The position numbers were made by a program, and so were the translations under genes. The notes under the pieces were generated by a model that saw only the letters and a list, made by a program, of their open reading frames with translations, was not told the origin of the DNA and did not search any database. This document shows positions 15,914 to 23,251 of a stretch of DNA of 27,840 nt, piece after piece; position 1 is the first letter of the stretch; each line of letters opens with the position of its first letter. This DNA comes from Scatosoma sp045128055 (GTDB lineage Bacteria; Bacillota; Clostridia; Christensenellales; Borkfalkiaceae): positions 1 through 27,840 of the forward strand of contig JBGVRC010000141.1 in the NCBI GenBank assembly GCA_045128055.1, written 5' to 3'.

Positions 15914-18574
15914 TTATTCCGTTCTCAAAGCGACAACGGGGTCCTTCTTCGCCGCCGCCGAAGCCGGGATAAGACCGCTGATAAGCGTTAAGGTAATGCT
16001 GATGAGAATCATCAAAATCGCTTGGCTGATAGGCAGGTCGGCTATGCCGTAGATGCCTGCAAGGGAGATGAATATCGCGTTGATCCCCAAGGACAAGAGA
16101 TAGGTGACCGCCACCCCTATCAAGCCCGAAGCAAGCCCGATAATAAACGTTTCGGCGTTGAATAGGTTTTTGATGTCCTTTTTCCGCGCGCCGAGCGAAC
16201 GCAAAACGCCGATTTCCTTGACCCGCTCGACAACGGATACGTAGGTGATTATCCCTATCATAACCGAAGATACCACCAAGGATATGGACGTGAACGCCAC
16301 CAAAATGTAGGTGATTGCGTCCAACATCGTTTGCATCATCGTCATCATCGTGCCGACGGTGTCGTCGTATTTGATTTGGTCGCCGCTCTCTTCCGTGTGC
16401 GTGTCGTTCCACGCGTCCAAATGCGCAAGCAAGCCTTGCTTAGTTTCAAAATTCGCCGTGTAAATAGAAACTTTGTTGACGGTGTCTATCGCGCCGATCG
16501 CGCGCTTCATCTGCGTGTAATCGCCCGTTTGCGAAGCCTGCATCGTGTACGCCATTAAGTTTGGCGAAGTTACCGACAAATACGCCGCGTTGGCTTCGTC
16601 GTTTACCCATTTGGAAAGCTCCGATTGCATATTTTTCGCAATCCACGTATCCACCGCTTTTTCCGTCAGGTTCAGCCCTGCCTTTAAACAGCCGTAGGAA
16701 AGCCCGTCCTTTAATCGCAAAATGCCCGAAATTTTGATTTTTTCACCCTTTTCTTCACGCGGTGTGTTTGCTTCGCCGCCGCCGACTTTGATATTGTACG
16801 CCGAAGTGTACTTGAAGAAATAGGGGTCGTTTTGGCTTTGCTCCGTATTACGGCGATACACTTCGTCGTTGGTGCAAAGATAATATTCTTTTTCGCGTAT
16901 CGTTTGATAATCGAGATACACTTCCTTGTCCGCTTCTTCCTTGTCCTTATACAAGTTTACCAAAAACTGTTCGCTGTCCAACAGCCCAAGCTGTACGAGC
17001 GTGATGTCCGTGACGTCGTTGTGACCGCCGACAACCAAAACGGCTTCGTTGGCGGTTTTGGGGAAGTCGCCGTCGATAAGGTCGTATTGCGAAAGTACGT
17101 AATTGCTAAACCGTTCGTCCGCAAAATCCGCTGTGCCGGGCATTTTGTTGACGACGCTGCCTAAATAGGTGACGAGCGTAGAAAGCTGGGCGTAGTTGGT
17201 TTCGCTGTTTTGGTCTAACTGACCGAGAAGCTCGGTATACGTGCTCTTTAACGCTGATAAGGAATACGTACCCGCCTGCTTAAAGGTCGTTTGGTTCATC
17301 GTAATATTAAAGGACGCATCGGTGTATAGATTGCTCATCAAATCTTCGCCGTAGCCGTACTGAATGGCTTCGTACAGCTCTTCGTCCATACCTTGAAGAT
17401 AATCGAGATATTCGTCGGAAATGTTGTTGGTAACCGTCATACCCTTGGCGATATTCGTCAAGAAGGAATTGACGTAGACTCTGTCCCCGATTTTTTTCAT
17501 ATCGGGCATATCGGAAAGGTCGGTCATACCCAGCATAATGGCGTTGACGTCCATCGTCGTTTGCGAAACGGTGATGGGATAGTACGAAAGCATATCTTCT
17601 TCCATACCCAAGATGTAATTGTTGAAGCCGTTGGAGAGCGCAAGCACCAAGCAAACGCTGATGATGCCGATACTGCCCGCCACCGAAGTGAGCGTCGTCC
17701 TGCCCTTTTTCGTCGCCAAATTTCTTGCGCTTAACCCAAGCGAAGTACCGTACGACATTGCCGAGCGTTCTTTTTTGAGCTTTTGGGGCTTTGTCGGCTG
17801 GTTTTGTATCACTTCTACCGCAGGCAAATCGTCCGCTTCGTCCGCGGTTGCGGGCGTTGTTATTTGGGCTTGGGCTTCCGCTTGCAATTCTTCTACCGAG
17901 CAGGGGTTGGAATCGGAGATGACCAAGCCGTCCTGCAAACGGACGATACGGGAAGAATATTCTTCCGCGAGTTCGGGATTGTGCGTAACCATAATGACCA
18001 AGCGTTCGCCCGCGATTTCGCGAATCAAATCCATAATTTGAACGCTGGTGACGGTGTCAAGCGCGCCCGTGGGTTCGTCCGCAAGCAAAATTTCGGGGTT
18101 GTTTACGAGCGCTCTGGCAATCGCTACGCGTTGCATTTGCCCGCCTGAAAGCTGGTTGGGGCGTTTGTGCAATTCCTTTTCCAGCCCTACCCTTGTCAAG
18201 GCTTCTATTGCGCGCGCTTTGCGTTCGGCTTTGGAAAGCCCCGCAATCGTCAAGGCGATTTCGACGTTGCCCAGCACCGTTTGGTGGGGAATGAGATTGT
18301 AGGATTGAAAGACGAAGCCGATGCGGTGGTTTCGATACACGTCCCAGTCGTGGTCTTTGTAAGCTTTGGTAGATTTGCCGTTGATGACAAGGTCGCCCGA
18401 CGTGTAGTGGTCAAGCCCGCCGATGATATTAAGCAGCGTCGTTTTGCCGCAGCCCGACGCGCCTAATATGGATACAAATTCGTTTTTACGGAAACAAAGA
18501 TTGACGCCTTTGAGCGCCTGCACCGTTTGGCTTGCCGTCTTATAATCTTTTTTTACGTCGATAAGCTGTAACAT
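15914..18574 (-). CDS. MacB-type ABC transporter, ATPase fused to FtsX-like permease
   Basis: Residues 1-225 are an ABC ATPase: Walker A GASGCGKTT (38-46), Q-loop Q90, signature LSGGQ (142-146), Walker B ILLADE (162-167) and H198. A low-complexity linker (225-270) leads to a FtsX/MacB permease with one helix near 297-316, a large extracellular domain (about 320-740) and three helices in the last 130 residues, the first preceded by the permease motif VVERVKEIGVLRSLGA. The 886-residue fusion is a half-transporter that should dimerise. Relatives export peptides or antibiotics or act as mechanotransmitters; the substrate is unknown. It has AAGGAGAAGAG before the ATG and lies directly after a MarR gene, which suggests induction by a toxic compound. 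Confidence 0.93.
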   Translation of the reverse strand: MLQLIDVKKDYKTASQTVQALKGVNLCFRKNEFVSILGASGCGKTTLLNIIGGLDHYTSGDLVINGKSTKAYKDHDWDVYRNHRIGFVFQSYNLIPHQTVLGNVEIALTIAGLSKAERKARAIEALTRVGLEKELHKRPNQLSGGQMQRVAIARALVNNPEILLADEPTGALDTVTSVQIMDLIREIAGERLVIMVTHNPELAEEYSSRIVRLQDGLVISDSNPCSVEELQAEAQAQITTPATADEADDLPAVEVIQNQPTKPQKLKKERSAMSYGTSLGLSARNLATKKGRTTLTSVAGSIGIISVCLVLALSNGFNNYILGMEEDMLSYYPITVSQTTMDVNAIMLGMTDLSDMPDMKKIGDRVYVNSFLTNIAKGMTVTNNISDEYLDYLQGMDEELYEAIQYGYGEDLMSNLYTDASFNITMNQTTFKQAGTYSLSALKSTYTELLGQLDQNSETNYAQLSTLVTYLGSVVNKMPGTADFADERFSNYVLSQYDLIDGDFPKTANEAVLVVGGHNDVTDITLVQLGLLDSEQFLVNLYKDKEEADKEVYLDYQTIREKEYYLCTNDEVYRRNTEQSQNDPYFFKYTSAYNIKVGGGEANTPREEKGEKIKISGILRLKDGLSYGCLKAGLNLTEKAVDTWIAKNMQSELSKWVNDEANAAYLSVTSPNLMAYTMQASQTGDYTQMKRAIGAIDTVNKVSIYTANFETKQGLLAHLDAWNDTHTEESGDQIKYDDTVGTMMTMMQTMLDAITYILVAFTSISLVVSSVMIGIITYVSVVERVKEIGVLRSLGARKKDIKNLFNAETFIIGLASGLIGVAVTYLLSLGINAIFISLAGIYGIADLPISQAILMILISITLTLISGLIPASAAAKKDPVVALRTE

Positions 18575-18595
18575 ATCTCTTCTCCTTATTTTATT

Positions 18596-18625
18596 TTTAT
18601 ATTCTCTCGTTATTTATTCTTACAA
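18596..18625 (-). promoter_or_regulatory. Possible internal promoter of the ABC transporter
   Basis: On the minus strand TTGTAA (complement of 18620-18625), 18 bp, TATAAA (complement of 18596-18601). It lies after the terminator hairpin and before the strong ribosome binding site. Confidence 0.45.
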
Positions 18626-18627
18626 TA

Positions 18628-18661
18628 GGAAAAAGCTTGCGGGAAAGAAGCTTCCCCGCAA
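18628..18661 (-). terminator. Terminator/attenuator between marR-type gene and ABC transporter
   Basis: On the minus strand TTGCGGG (complement of 18655-18661) pairs with CCCGCAA (complement of 18637-18643), followed by GCTTTTTCC. It sits inside the presumed operon, so it may limit transporter expression. Confidence 0.7.
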
Positions 18662-18684
18662 ATTTGGTTTTGTTTGATAGATAA

Positions 18685-19200
18685 TTATTTGTTCTTTTTC
18701 TTAAACGAAGCGTCCTTTTTTTCCGTTTCTAAAAGCTCGAAAAACTCGTCCGCCATTTCACAAAGGGCTTGGAACTTTTCCGCGCCGTATTTTTTGACGA
18801 CGTTGCCCATAAACGTTGCGTAAATTTTCATTTCTTGCTGGTATTTTTCTAAAACGTCTTCGCTGGCTTCGATATAGGCGATTTTTCTGTCTACTTTGTC
18901 CGCTACGCGCTTTACCACGCCGCGTTCTTCCAAGCGGTTGACGATTTGCGAAACTGCCGAACGGGTTATCCCAAGTATGTCTGCAAGACGGGTAGAAATA
19001 AGACGCTCGCCGTGGGCTTTGGCGGTTAAAACCGCGCCTATCAAGCGTAGCTCGGTGTCGTTAAACGCGCCCTTTTTAGCTGCTATGACGATGTTTTCAC
19101 TCTTTTTCAATAAACAAAAACATTGATGCAAGTATTTTTCGTTCGCGTTCATTTTTTTTGCCGGTTTTCTTTCGTTTCGTTCGCTTTTCATTTTTTTCAC
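18685..19200 (-). CDS. MarR-family transcriptional regulator
   Basis: The winged helix-turn-helix is clear: LISTRLADILGITRSAVSQIVNRLEERG, here cited as RLADILGITRSAVSQ for the recognition helices, followed by a basic wing VKRVADKVDRKIAYIEAS (about residues 95-115). Flanking helices provide dimerisation. The basic N and C termini (MKKMKSERNERK, FKKKNK) are unusual extensions. Two starts are possible: GTG at 19200 with AAGGGG 5 nt upstream, or ATG three codons later. I keep GTG with moderate confidence. It precedes a MacB-type ABC transporter on the same strand and is divergent from an M18 peptidase. Inverted repeats in the shared upstream region suggest autoregulation. Confidence 0.92.
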   Translation of the reverse strand: MKKMKSERNERKPAKKMNANEKYLHQCFCLLKKSENIVIAAKKGAFNDTELRLIGAVLTAKAHGERLISTRLADILGITRSAVSQIVNRLEERGVVKRVADKVDRKIAYIEASEDVLEKYQQEMKIYATFMGNVVKKYGAEKFQALCEMADEFFELLETEKKDASFKKKNK

Positions 19201-19233
19201 CTATTCCCCTTAAAGGGCGCTCACCTTGTTAGT

Positions 19234-19263
19234 ATTATAAACCCATTTCCGTATTTTTGTCAA
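19234..19263 (-). promoter_or_regulatory. Promoter of the MarR gene with overlapping inverted repeat
   Basis: On the minus strand TTGACA (complement of 19258-19263), 18 bp, TATAAT (complement of 19234-19239). The -35 overlaps an imperfect inverted repeat, TTGTC-AAGTA-GTCAA (19258-19272), a plausible repressor site. Confidence 0.75.
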
Positions 19264-19321
19264 GTAGTCAACAGTTTTTTTCTTGTCGGTTAAACGGTTT
19301 TTTTGACGATTCTTACGGAAA

Positions 19322-19343
19322 TTATATGCATTTTAGCATATAA
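19322..19343. promoter_or_regulatory. Inverted repeat, candidate MarR operator
   Basis: TTATATGC (19322-19329) and GCATATAA (19336-19343) form a perfect 8-bp inverted repeat with a 6-bp spacer. Its size suits a MarR dimer. It lies between the divergent MarR and M18 promoters, about 75 bp upstream of the M18 -35. Confidence 0.45.
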
Positions 19344-19418
19344 ATGTGACGAAACGATAAAAATTTTGTTAAAGCAAGGTAATTTCTGGGTTATTTGCAA
19401 GTTTTTTTCTATATACAC

Positions 19419-19447
19419 TTGTCAAACGGCGAAAAAAGTGTTACAAT
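19419..19447 (+). promoter_or_regulatory. Promoter of the first M18 aminopeptidase
   Basis: TTGTCA (19419-19424) and TACAAT (19442-19447) are 17 bp apart. TAGGAG (19463-19468) is the ribosome binding site. Confidence 0.8.
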
Positions 19448-19476
19448 AAATAGCGTAAAATTTAGGAGCAAAAAAT

Positions 19477-20754
19477 ATGAAAAATCATTTGATTTCCTTT
19501 TTGAATAACTCGCTTACGACCTATCACGCTTGCGAAAACGAAAAAAATCTTTTGTTGGAAAACGGGTTTACCGCTTTGCCTGAAACGGAAGATTGGTGCA
19601 TTGAAGAAGGCGGAAAGTATTTCGTTACGCGCGGTGGGGCTTTGATTGCGTTTACCGTCGATTCGTTGGACGAATTCACCTATAAAATTGCGACGGCGCA
19701 TAACGATTCGCCTTGTCTGAAATTGAAAGAAAAGCCCGTGACGCTTACGGAAAAATACGGCAAGCTGAACGTGGAAAGATACGGCGGCGGGCTTTGGTAC
19801 AGCTTTTTAGACAGACCCTTAAAAATTGCGGGGCGGGTAATGAGAAAGACGGAAAACGGCGTGCGTGCGGAAACGGTGGAAGCGCCTTTCCTTGTCACCA
19901 TTCCGTCCGTGGCTATCCATCAAAACCGCAACGCAAACGAAGGCTTTTCCATCAACGTACAAACGGATATGCAACCCTTATGCGCGTTGATGGGCGAAGA
20001 TTTTTCCACACAGGATTTGTATGAAAAGGTGGTTGGCGAAAGCGCCGTAGCCTACGATTTGTTCTTATGCAGCGCGGAAAACGCTTATGAATTCGGCGCA
20101 AACAACGAATTTTTGGCTGCGCCCCGTATCGATAATTTGGCGAGCGGATTTGCCACTTTGCAATCGCTTATTTCCCACGAAGCAAGCCGCGGCATTTGCG
20201 TAGCCGCCCTTTTGAACCACGAAGAAATCGGCAACAACGCCTTTGACGGCGCGGATTGCGACTTTTTGAACAACGTGCTTCGCCGTATCGCGTACGCTTT
20301 GCGTTTTGACGACAATGAATATTACAAAGCCTTGGCGAGCTCTTTCTTGGTATCGGCGGACAACGCGCACGCTTTGCACCCCAACCACCCTGAAAAATGC
20401 GACCCGACCAACCGCCCTTGCATGGGCAGCGGGGTGTTGATTAAGGCGCACGCTTGCGGCGCGTATATCACCGAAGCCCTTTCCGCGGCGGTATTGAAGA
20501 CGATTTTCGAAAAGGCGGACGTACCCCACACGGCGTTTTATAACCGTTCGGACGTAGCCAGCGGCAGTACCCTTGCGGGCGTAGCCGTTCGTCACGTGGG
20601 CGTACCCGGCGTGGATATCGGACTTCCGCAGCTTGCTATGCATTCCGCTTGCGAATGTATCGCCTACACCGATTACGAAGCCTTGGAAAAGGGCTTGAAA
20701 GCGTATTACGCTTCCGCCATTTCCATCAACGGCAACGACGTGGAAATTCGGTAA
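19477..20754 (+). CDS. M18 family aminopeptidase, DAP/ApeB-like
   Basis: This is a tetrahedral di-zinc aminopeptidase of family M18 that removes N-terminal acidic residues. Ligand and catalytic positions are seen: H75 in TAHNDSP, bridging D219 in RIDNLAS, E249-E250 in NHEEIGNNAFDGA, D295 in SADNAHALHPN and H389 in LAMHSACE. The block PEKCDPTNRPCMGSGVLIK is typical of the DAP/ApeB branch. Length 425 is normal. Own promoter and terminator. A second, quite different M18 enzyme lies at 21696-23075, so this genome keeps both branches of the family close together. Confidence 0.93.
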   Translation: MKNHLISFLNNSLTTYHACENEKNLLLENGFTALPETEDWCIEEGGKYFVTRGGALIAFTVDSLDEFTYKIATAHNDSPCLKLKEKPVTLTEKYGKLNVERYGGGLWYSFLDRPLKIAGRVMRKTENGVRAETVEAPFLVTIPSVAIHQNRNANEGFSINVQTDMQPLCALMGEDFSTQDLYEKVVGESAVAYDLFLCSAENAYEFGANNEFLAAPRIDNLASGFATLQSLISHEASRGICVAALLNHEEIGNNAFDGADCDFLNNVLRRIAYALRFDDNEYYKALASSFLVSADNAHALHPNHPEKCDPTNRPCMGSGVLIKAHACGAYITEALSAAVLKTIFEKADVPHTAFYNRSDVASGSTLAGVAVRHVGVPGVDIGLPQLAMHSACECIAYTDYEALEKGLKAYYASAISINGNDVEIR

Positions 20755-20776
20755 GATTTTTCTTGTTTTACAAGAT

Positions 20777-20809
20777 AAAAGCTCTCTCGATATGAGAGAG
20801 CTTTTTTTT
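20777..20809. terminator. Bidirectional terminator after the M18 gene
   Basis: GCTCTCTC (20781-20788) pairs with GAGAGAGC (20794-20801), followed by eight Ts and preceded by AAAA. The stop codon of the convergent HTH gene touches its T-run. Confidence 0.92.
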
Positions 20810-21011
20810 AATCGATAAGACCAAGCAAATAATCTACGCTAACGTCAAAATATTGGGCGAGTATTATCAACTGTTCCCCTTTGACGTCCGCTTGGTTGTT
20901 TTCCCAACGGCAAAGCGAAGCTGCGCCAAGTTTCACTTCTTTACTCAATTTTTGAATGGATAACCCTTTTTCTTCCCTTAATTCTTTTAAGCGTTCCGCA
21001 AATTTACTCAT
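20808..21011 (-). CDS. Small XRE/cI-like repressor (67 residues)
   Basis: The protein is a bare helix-turn-helix XRE domain: FAERLKELREEKGLSIQKLS, then the recognition helix region LGAASLCRWENNQADV and the closing LAQYFDVSVDYLLGL. There is no dimerisation or protease domain. The frame is open 18 codons upstream, but AAGGGG stands about 7 nt before the ATG at 21011 and the XRE domain begins there. It is divergent from another small HTH gene, and two copies of one operator lie between them. This is the layout of a phage repressor pair, but no phage genes are in view. Confidence 0.88.
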   Translation of the reverse strand: MSKFAERLKELREEKGLSIQKLSKEVKLGAASLCRWENNQADVKGEQLIILAQYFDVSVDYLLGLID

Positions 21012-21030
21012 TTTTATCCCCTTTTTTATT

Positions 21031-21036
21031 ATTATA
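21031..21036 (-). promoter_or_regulatory. -10 box of the leftward HTH gene
   Basis: TATAAT on the minus strand; its first base touches operator O1 (21036-21051). No good -35 is seen 17 bp upstream, so this promoter may be weak or need activation. Confidence 0.5.
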
Positions 21037-21051
21037 TTCCATTTTAGGAAT
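21036..21051. promoter_or_regulatory. Operator O1 of the divergent HTH pair
   Basis: ATTCCA-TTTT-AGGAAT matches the inverted repeat of O2 at 11 of 12 half-site bases. It abuts the leftward -10 box. Confidence 0.65.
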
Positions 21052-21058
21052 AAAGTAC

Positions 21059-21087
21059 TTGACATTCCTAAACAGGAATGGTATTAT
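21059..21087 (+). promoter_or_regulatory. Rightward promoter of the HTH pair
   Basis: A perfect TTGACA (21059-21064) and TATTAT (21082-21087) are 17 bp apart. The predicted start near 21094 leaves the AAGGAG (21094-21099) at the extreme 5' end of the message. Confidence 0.8.
21064..21079. promoter_or_regulatory. Operator O2 of the divergent HTH pair
   Basis: ATTCCT-AAAC-AGGAAT is a perfect 6-4-6 inverted repeat placed between -35 and -10 of the rightward promoter. Its centre is 28 bp from that of O1. Confidence 0.75.
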
Positions 21088-21104
21088 ATAGAAAAGGAGT
21101 AGAG

Positions 21105-21317
21105 ATGGAAGAAAAAATCAACACACAGGTTATTGAAAATTTTATGAGTGAGCATGGTTTATGTAAGAAAGAATTTTGTAAATTGTGCGGAATTAGTCGT
21201 TATATATTTGATAAAATGATGCGTGAAAGAAAAATAATATACGCAAAAACGTTTATAAAAATAGCAAAAGCGACAAACTTGACATTCGCGCAATTATACA
21301 CCAAAAAAGACGGCTGA
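21105..21317 (+). CDS. Small Cro-like HTH protein (70 residues)
   Basis: The protein shows a helix-turn-helix: GLCKKEFCKLCGISRYIFDK for helices 2-3, then a basic RERKIIYAKTFIKIAKATNL and FAQLYTKK, as in XRE/Cro proteins. The start is the ATG at 21105, after AAGGAGTAGAG; an ATG at 21078 lies within the promoter and is rejected. The coding sequence is much richer in A and T than its neighbours, and its codons favour AAA, ATA and TTT, which suggests acquired DNA. It faces the XRE repressor gene. Its stop codon lies in the loop of its own terminator. Confidence 0.75.
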   Translation: MEEKINTQVIENFMSEHGLCKKEFCKLCGISRYIFDKMMRERKIIYAKTFIKIAKATNLTFAQLYTKKDG

Positions 21318-21330
21318 AAAGCCGTCTTTT
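21304..21330 (+). terminator. Terminator whose loop holds the stop codon of the Cro-like gene
   Basis: AAAAGACGGC (21304-21313) pairs with GCCGTCTTTT (21321-21330). The stop TGA (21315-21317) is in the loop, so a terminating ribosome could interfere with hairpin formation. Confidence 0.8.
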
Positions 21331-21360
21331 GGTTTGATTTTTATTGCGCTATCGCGCATT

Positions 21361-21486
21361 GACCGCTTGCGCGGTGGTGTACGCAAAACTTTGTTTTGCT
21401 TTTGTGGGGCTAATCACCTATGGGCTCTGCCCATACCTGTTAAGGGCTGCTCGCCCTTAAAACCCCGCAAGGGAATAATTCCCTTG
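21361..21486 (-). repeat. Multi-hairpin intergenic repeat, copy 2
   Basis: Elements on the plus strand: GACCGC-TTGC-GCGGT, GCAAAAC-TTT-GTTTTGC, TATGGGC-TCT-GCCCATA, TTAAGGGC-TGCTC-GCCCTTAA, and the palindrome CAAGGGAAT-A-ATTCCCTTG (21468-21486). It is preceded by TGCGC-TATC-GCGCA (21345-21358). The middle hairpins differ from copies 1 and 3, but each change keeps pairing. The flank ACCTTTAT is shared with copy 3. Confidence 0.85.
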
Positions 21487-21544
21487 ACCTTTATCCTAAT
21501 GCGAAGCTAACTTAAAAAACGGGTGAATGATACACCAACTAGAT

Positions 21545-21697
21545 GCAACTTTAAGTTGCTCGTTTGGAACGGGAAAACGGCGGAGATGCGAGCAGTTCAA
21601 GGCGTAGCGAGTACCCACGAAGGAGCGTACATAGACGTACGTGACTGAGTGGGCACGGAGCTACAACGCTGAAATGCGACGCATATGCGTCGTTTTT
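21545..21697 (+). ncRNA. Long nested inverted-repeat structure ending in a terminator hairpin
   Basis: A small hairpin GCAACT-TTA-AGTTGC (21545-21559) comes first. A nested fold follows: TTCA (21596-21599) with TGAA (21670-21673), GCG (21602-21604) with CGC (21667-21669), GTAGC (21604-21608) with GCTAC (21660-21664), GTACCCAC (21611-21618) with GTGGGCAC (21649-21656), and GCGTAC (21625-21630) with GTACGT (21637-21642). CGACGC-ATAT-GCGTCG then TTTTT (21677-21697) is terminator-like on the plus strand. Whether it is transcribed is unknown; it could instead be a mobile-element end or attachment site. Confidence 0.45.
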
Positions 21698-23075
21698 AGC
21701 CTTTGATGAAGGCTTTGAACGCCAAATAGTTTTGATACAGGTCGGCTTTGGAAATCAGCTCGTAAGGAGAGTGCATAGAAATTACGGGTACGCCGATGTC
21801 TATCGTTTCAATGTTCAAATTCGCGATATACTTCGCTACCGTACCGCCGCCGCCTACGTCTACCTTGCCCATTTCGCCCGTTTGCCAAATAACGTTGTTA
21901 TCCGCAAATAATTTACGCAAATATCCAACAAATTCCGCGTTGGCGTCGTTAGAACCGCTCTTGCCGCGCGCGCCCGTGAACTTCGTCACGCCTGCGCCGT
22001 GGGAAAGATACGCGCTGTTTAATTTTTCGCATACTTCGGGGAAGTTGGGGTCGTAGCCTGCGTTTACGTCCGCGGAAAGGCACATAGATTTTGCGCGAAC
22101 CGCCGCCGCGGATACGCCGAAGGAAGCCGCGATTTCGTCTACGATATCCATAAACAGTCTGCATTGCATACCCGTCGTGCCTTCGCTGCCGATTTCTTCC
22201 TTGTCCGCAAGGATTACGACAACCGTTTTGTCGTCTGCCGCTTCGTCAAAAAGCGCGGTGTATGCGGGATAGGAGCATACTCTATCGTCGTGGCCGTACG
22301 CGCCGATAAGAGCGCGGTCGAACCCGACGTCCTTTGCCTTAAATGCGGGGACGAGAGAAAGCTCGGCGCAAAGGAAGTCTTCTTCCTTGATACCGAATTT
22401 TTCGTTGAGAATTTTTAAAACGTTTTCCTTAACCGTTTTGTCCTTGTCGTTTTCAGCCGCTACGTAAGGGATATTGCCAAACCAAATGTTGAGCTGTTCC
22501 CCTTCGATACCTTTCGCAAGGGGTTTTTCGTTTTGCTTCGCCGCCAAGTGGGGCAACAAATCGCTGATGTAGAATACGGGGTCGTTTTCGTCTTCACCGA
22601 TTTTTACGTCGATGGTTTCGCCGTTCGCCAACGCTACCGTGCCGTGCAAAGCAAGGGGGATTGCCGTCCATTGATACTTTCTAATCCCGCCGTAGTAATG
22701 GGTCTTCCCGAACGCGATGTTGTCGCTTTCGTACAAGGGGACTTGTTTTAAGTCCACTCTGGGGCTGTCGATATGCGAAGCAATAATACGGATACCGTCT
22801 TTTGCTACGTCGCCCGTACCGATTTTGATCAAGAATACGTTTTTGCCGCGGTTGTTGTAGTAAAGCTTGTCGCCAGCCTTTAATTTCATACCAAATTCGA
22901 AAGGCTTATAGCCCTGCGCTTTCGCCGCTTCTACTACGTATGCGGACGCTTCGCGTTCGGTTTTGCCTTCGTCAAGGAAGGTTTTGTAGCCTTCCGCGTA
23001 ATCGAAAATAGCTTTCATCAGCTTTTCGTCCGCTACTTCATATACGTTTGTTCTTTTGTATGCAAGTTCGCTCAT
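21696..23075 (-). CDS. M18 family aminopeptidase, ApeA/aminopeptidase I-like
   Basis: This is a second M18 metallopeptidase, of the other branch (yeast Ape1-like, 459 residues). Zinc and catalytic positions: H101 in ASHIDSPRVDLK, an aspartate in GHDDRVCS (about 263), E293-E294 in ADKEEIGSEGT, an aspartate in SADVNAGYDP, and the last histidine in ISMHSPYEL near residue 438. The GGGGTVAK loop is also typical. AGGAG lies 10 nt before the ATG. No clear promoter is seen; the gene follows sufB on the same strand across multi-hairpin repeat copy 3, so read-through is possible. Its stop codon overlaps the T-run of a plus-strand terminator. Confidence 0.93.
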   Translation of the reverse strand: MSELAYKRTNVYEVADEKLMKAIFDYAEGYKTFLDEGKTEREASAYVVEAAKAQGYKPFEFGMKLKAGDKLYYNNRGKNVFLIKIGTGDVAKDGIRIIASHIDSPRVDLKQVPLYESDNIAFGKTHYYGGIRKYQWTAIPLALHGTVALANGETIDVKIGEDENDPVFYISDLLPHLAAKQNEKPLAKGIEGEQLNIWFGNIPYVAAENDKDKTVKENVLKILNEKFGIKEEDFLCAELSLVPAFKAKDVGFDRALIGAYGHDDRVCSYPAYTALFDEAADDKTVVVILADKEEIGSEGTTGMQCRLFMDIVDEIAASFGVSAAAVRAKSMCLSADVNAGYDPNFPEVCEKLNSAYLSHGAGVTKFTGARGKSGSNDANAEFVGYLRKLFADNNVIWQTGEMGKVDVGGGGTVAKYIANLNIETIDIGVPVISMHSPYELISKADLYQNYLAFKAFIKG

Positions 23076-23112
23076 AATTGTATATCTCCTAATTGTTTTT
23101 CTCGTGTTTTAA

Positions 23113-23242
23113 TCAACCGCTTTGCGGTAAATTGCGCAAAACTTCGTTTTGCTTTCATGGGGGCTTAACAGCCTATCGACTGCGCTTGACAGCGGGTCTT
23201 TAAGGCTCTGCCTTAAAAATTCGCAAGGGAATAATTCCCTTG
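23113..23242 (-). repeat. Multi-hairpin intergenic repeat, copy 3
   Basis: Read on the minus strand, it starts 9 nt after the sufB stop: CAAGGGAAT-T-ATTCCCTTG (23224-23242), TTTAAGGCAGAGCCTTAAA, CGCT-GTCA-AGCG, GGCT-GTTA-AGCC, GCAAAAC-GAA-GTTTTGC and ACCGC-AAA-GCGGT. Compared with copy 1 the second hairpin changes A-T to G-C on both arms, keeping the pair. Confidence 0.85.
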
Positions 23243-23251
23243 ACCTTTATT

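Noticed and set aside
21078..21104. Upstream ATG for the Cro-like gene
   Set aside because: It lies within operator O2, before the -10 box of its own promoter.
21586..21648. 20-codon ORF beginning MRAVQGVAST inside the structured element
   Set aside because: The sequence is accounted for by nested base pairing, and GGCGGAG is directly against the ATG; no evidence of translation.
23113..23242. Integron attC site (GCTTAAC resembles an R'' core site)
   Set aside because: No matching R' site with correct spacing and no integron integrase; the element is better described by its chain of short hairpins.
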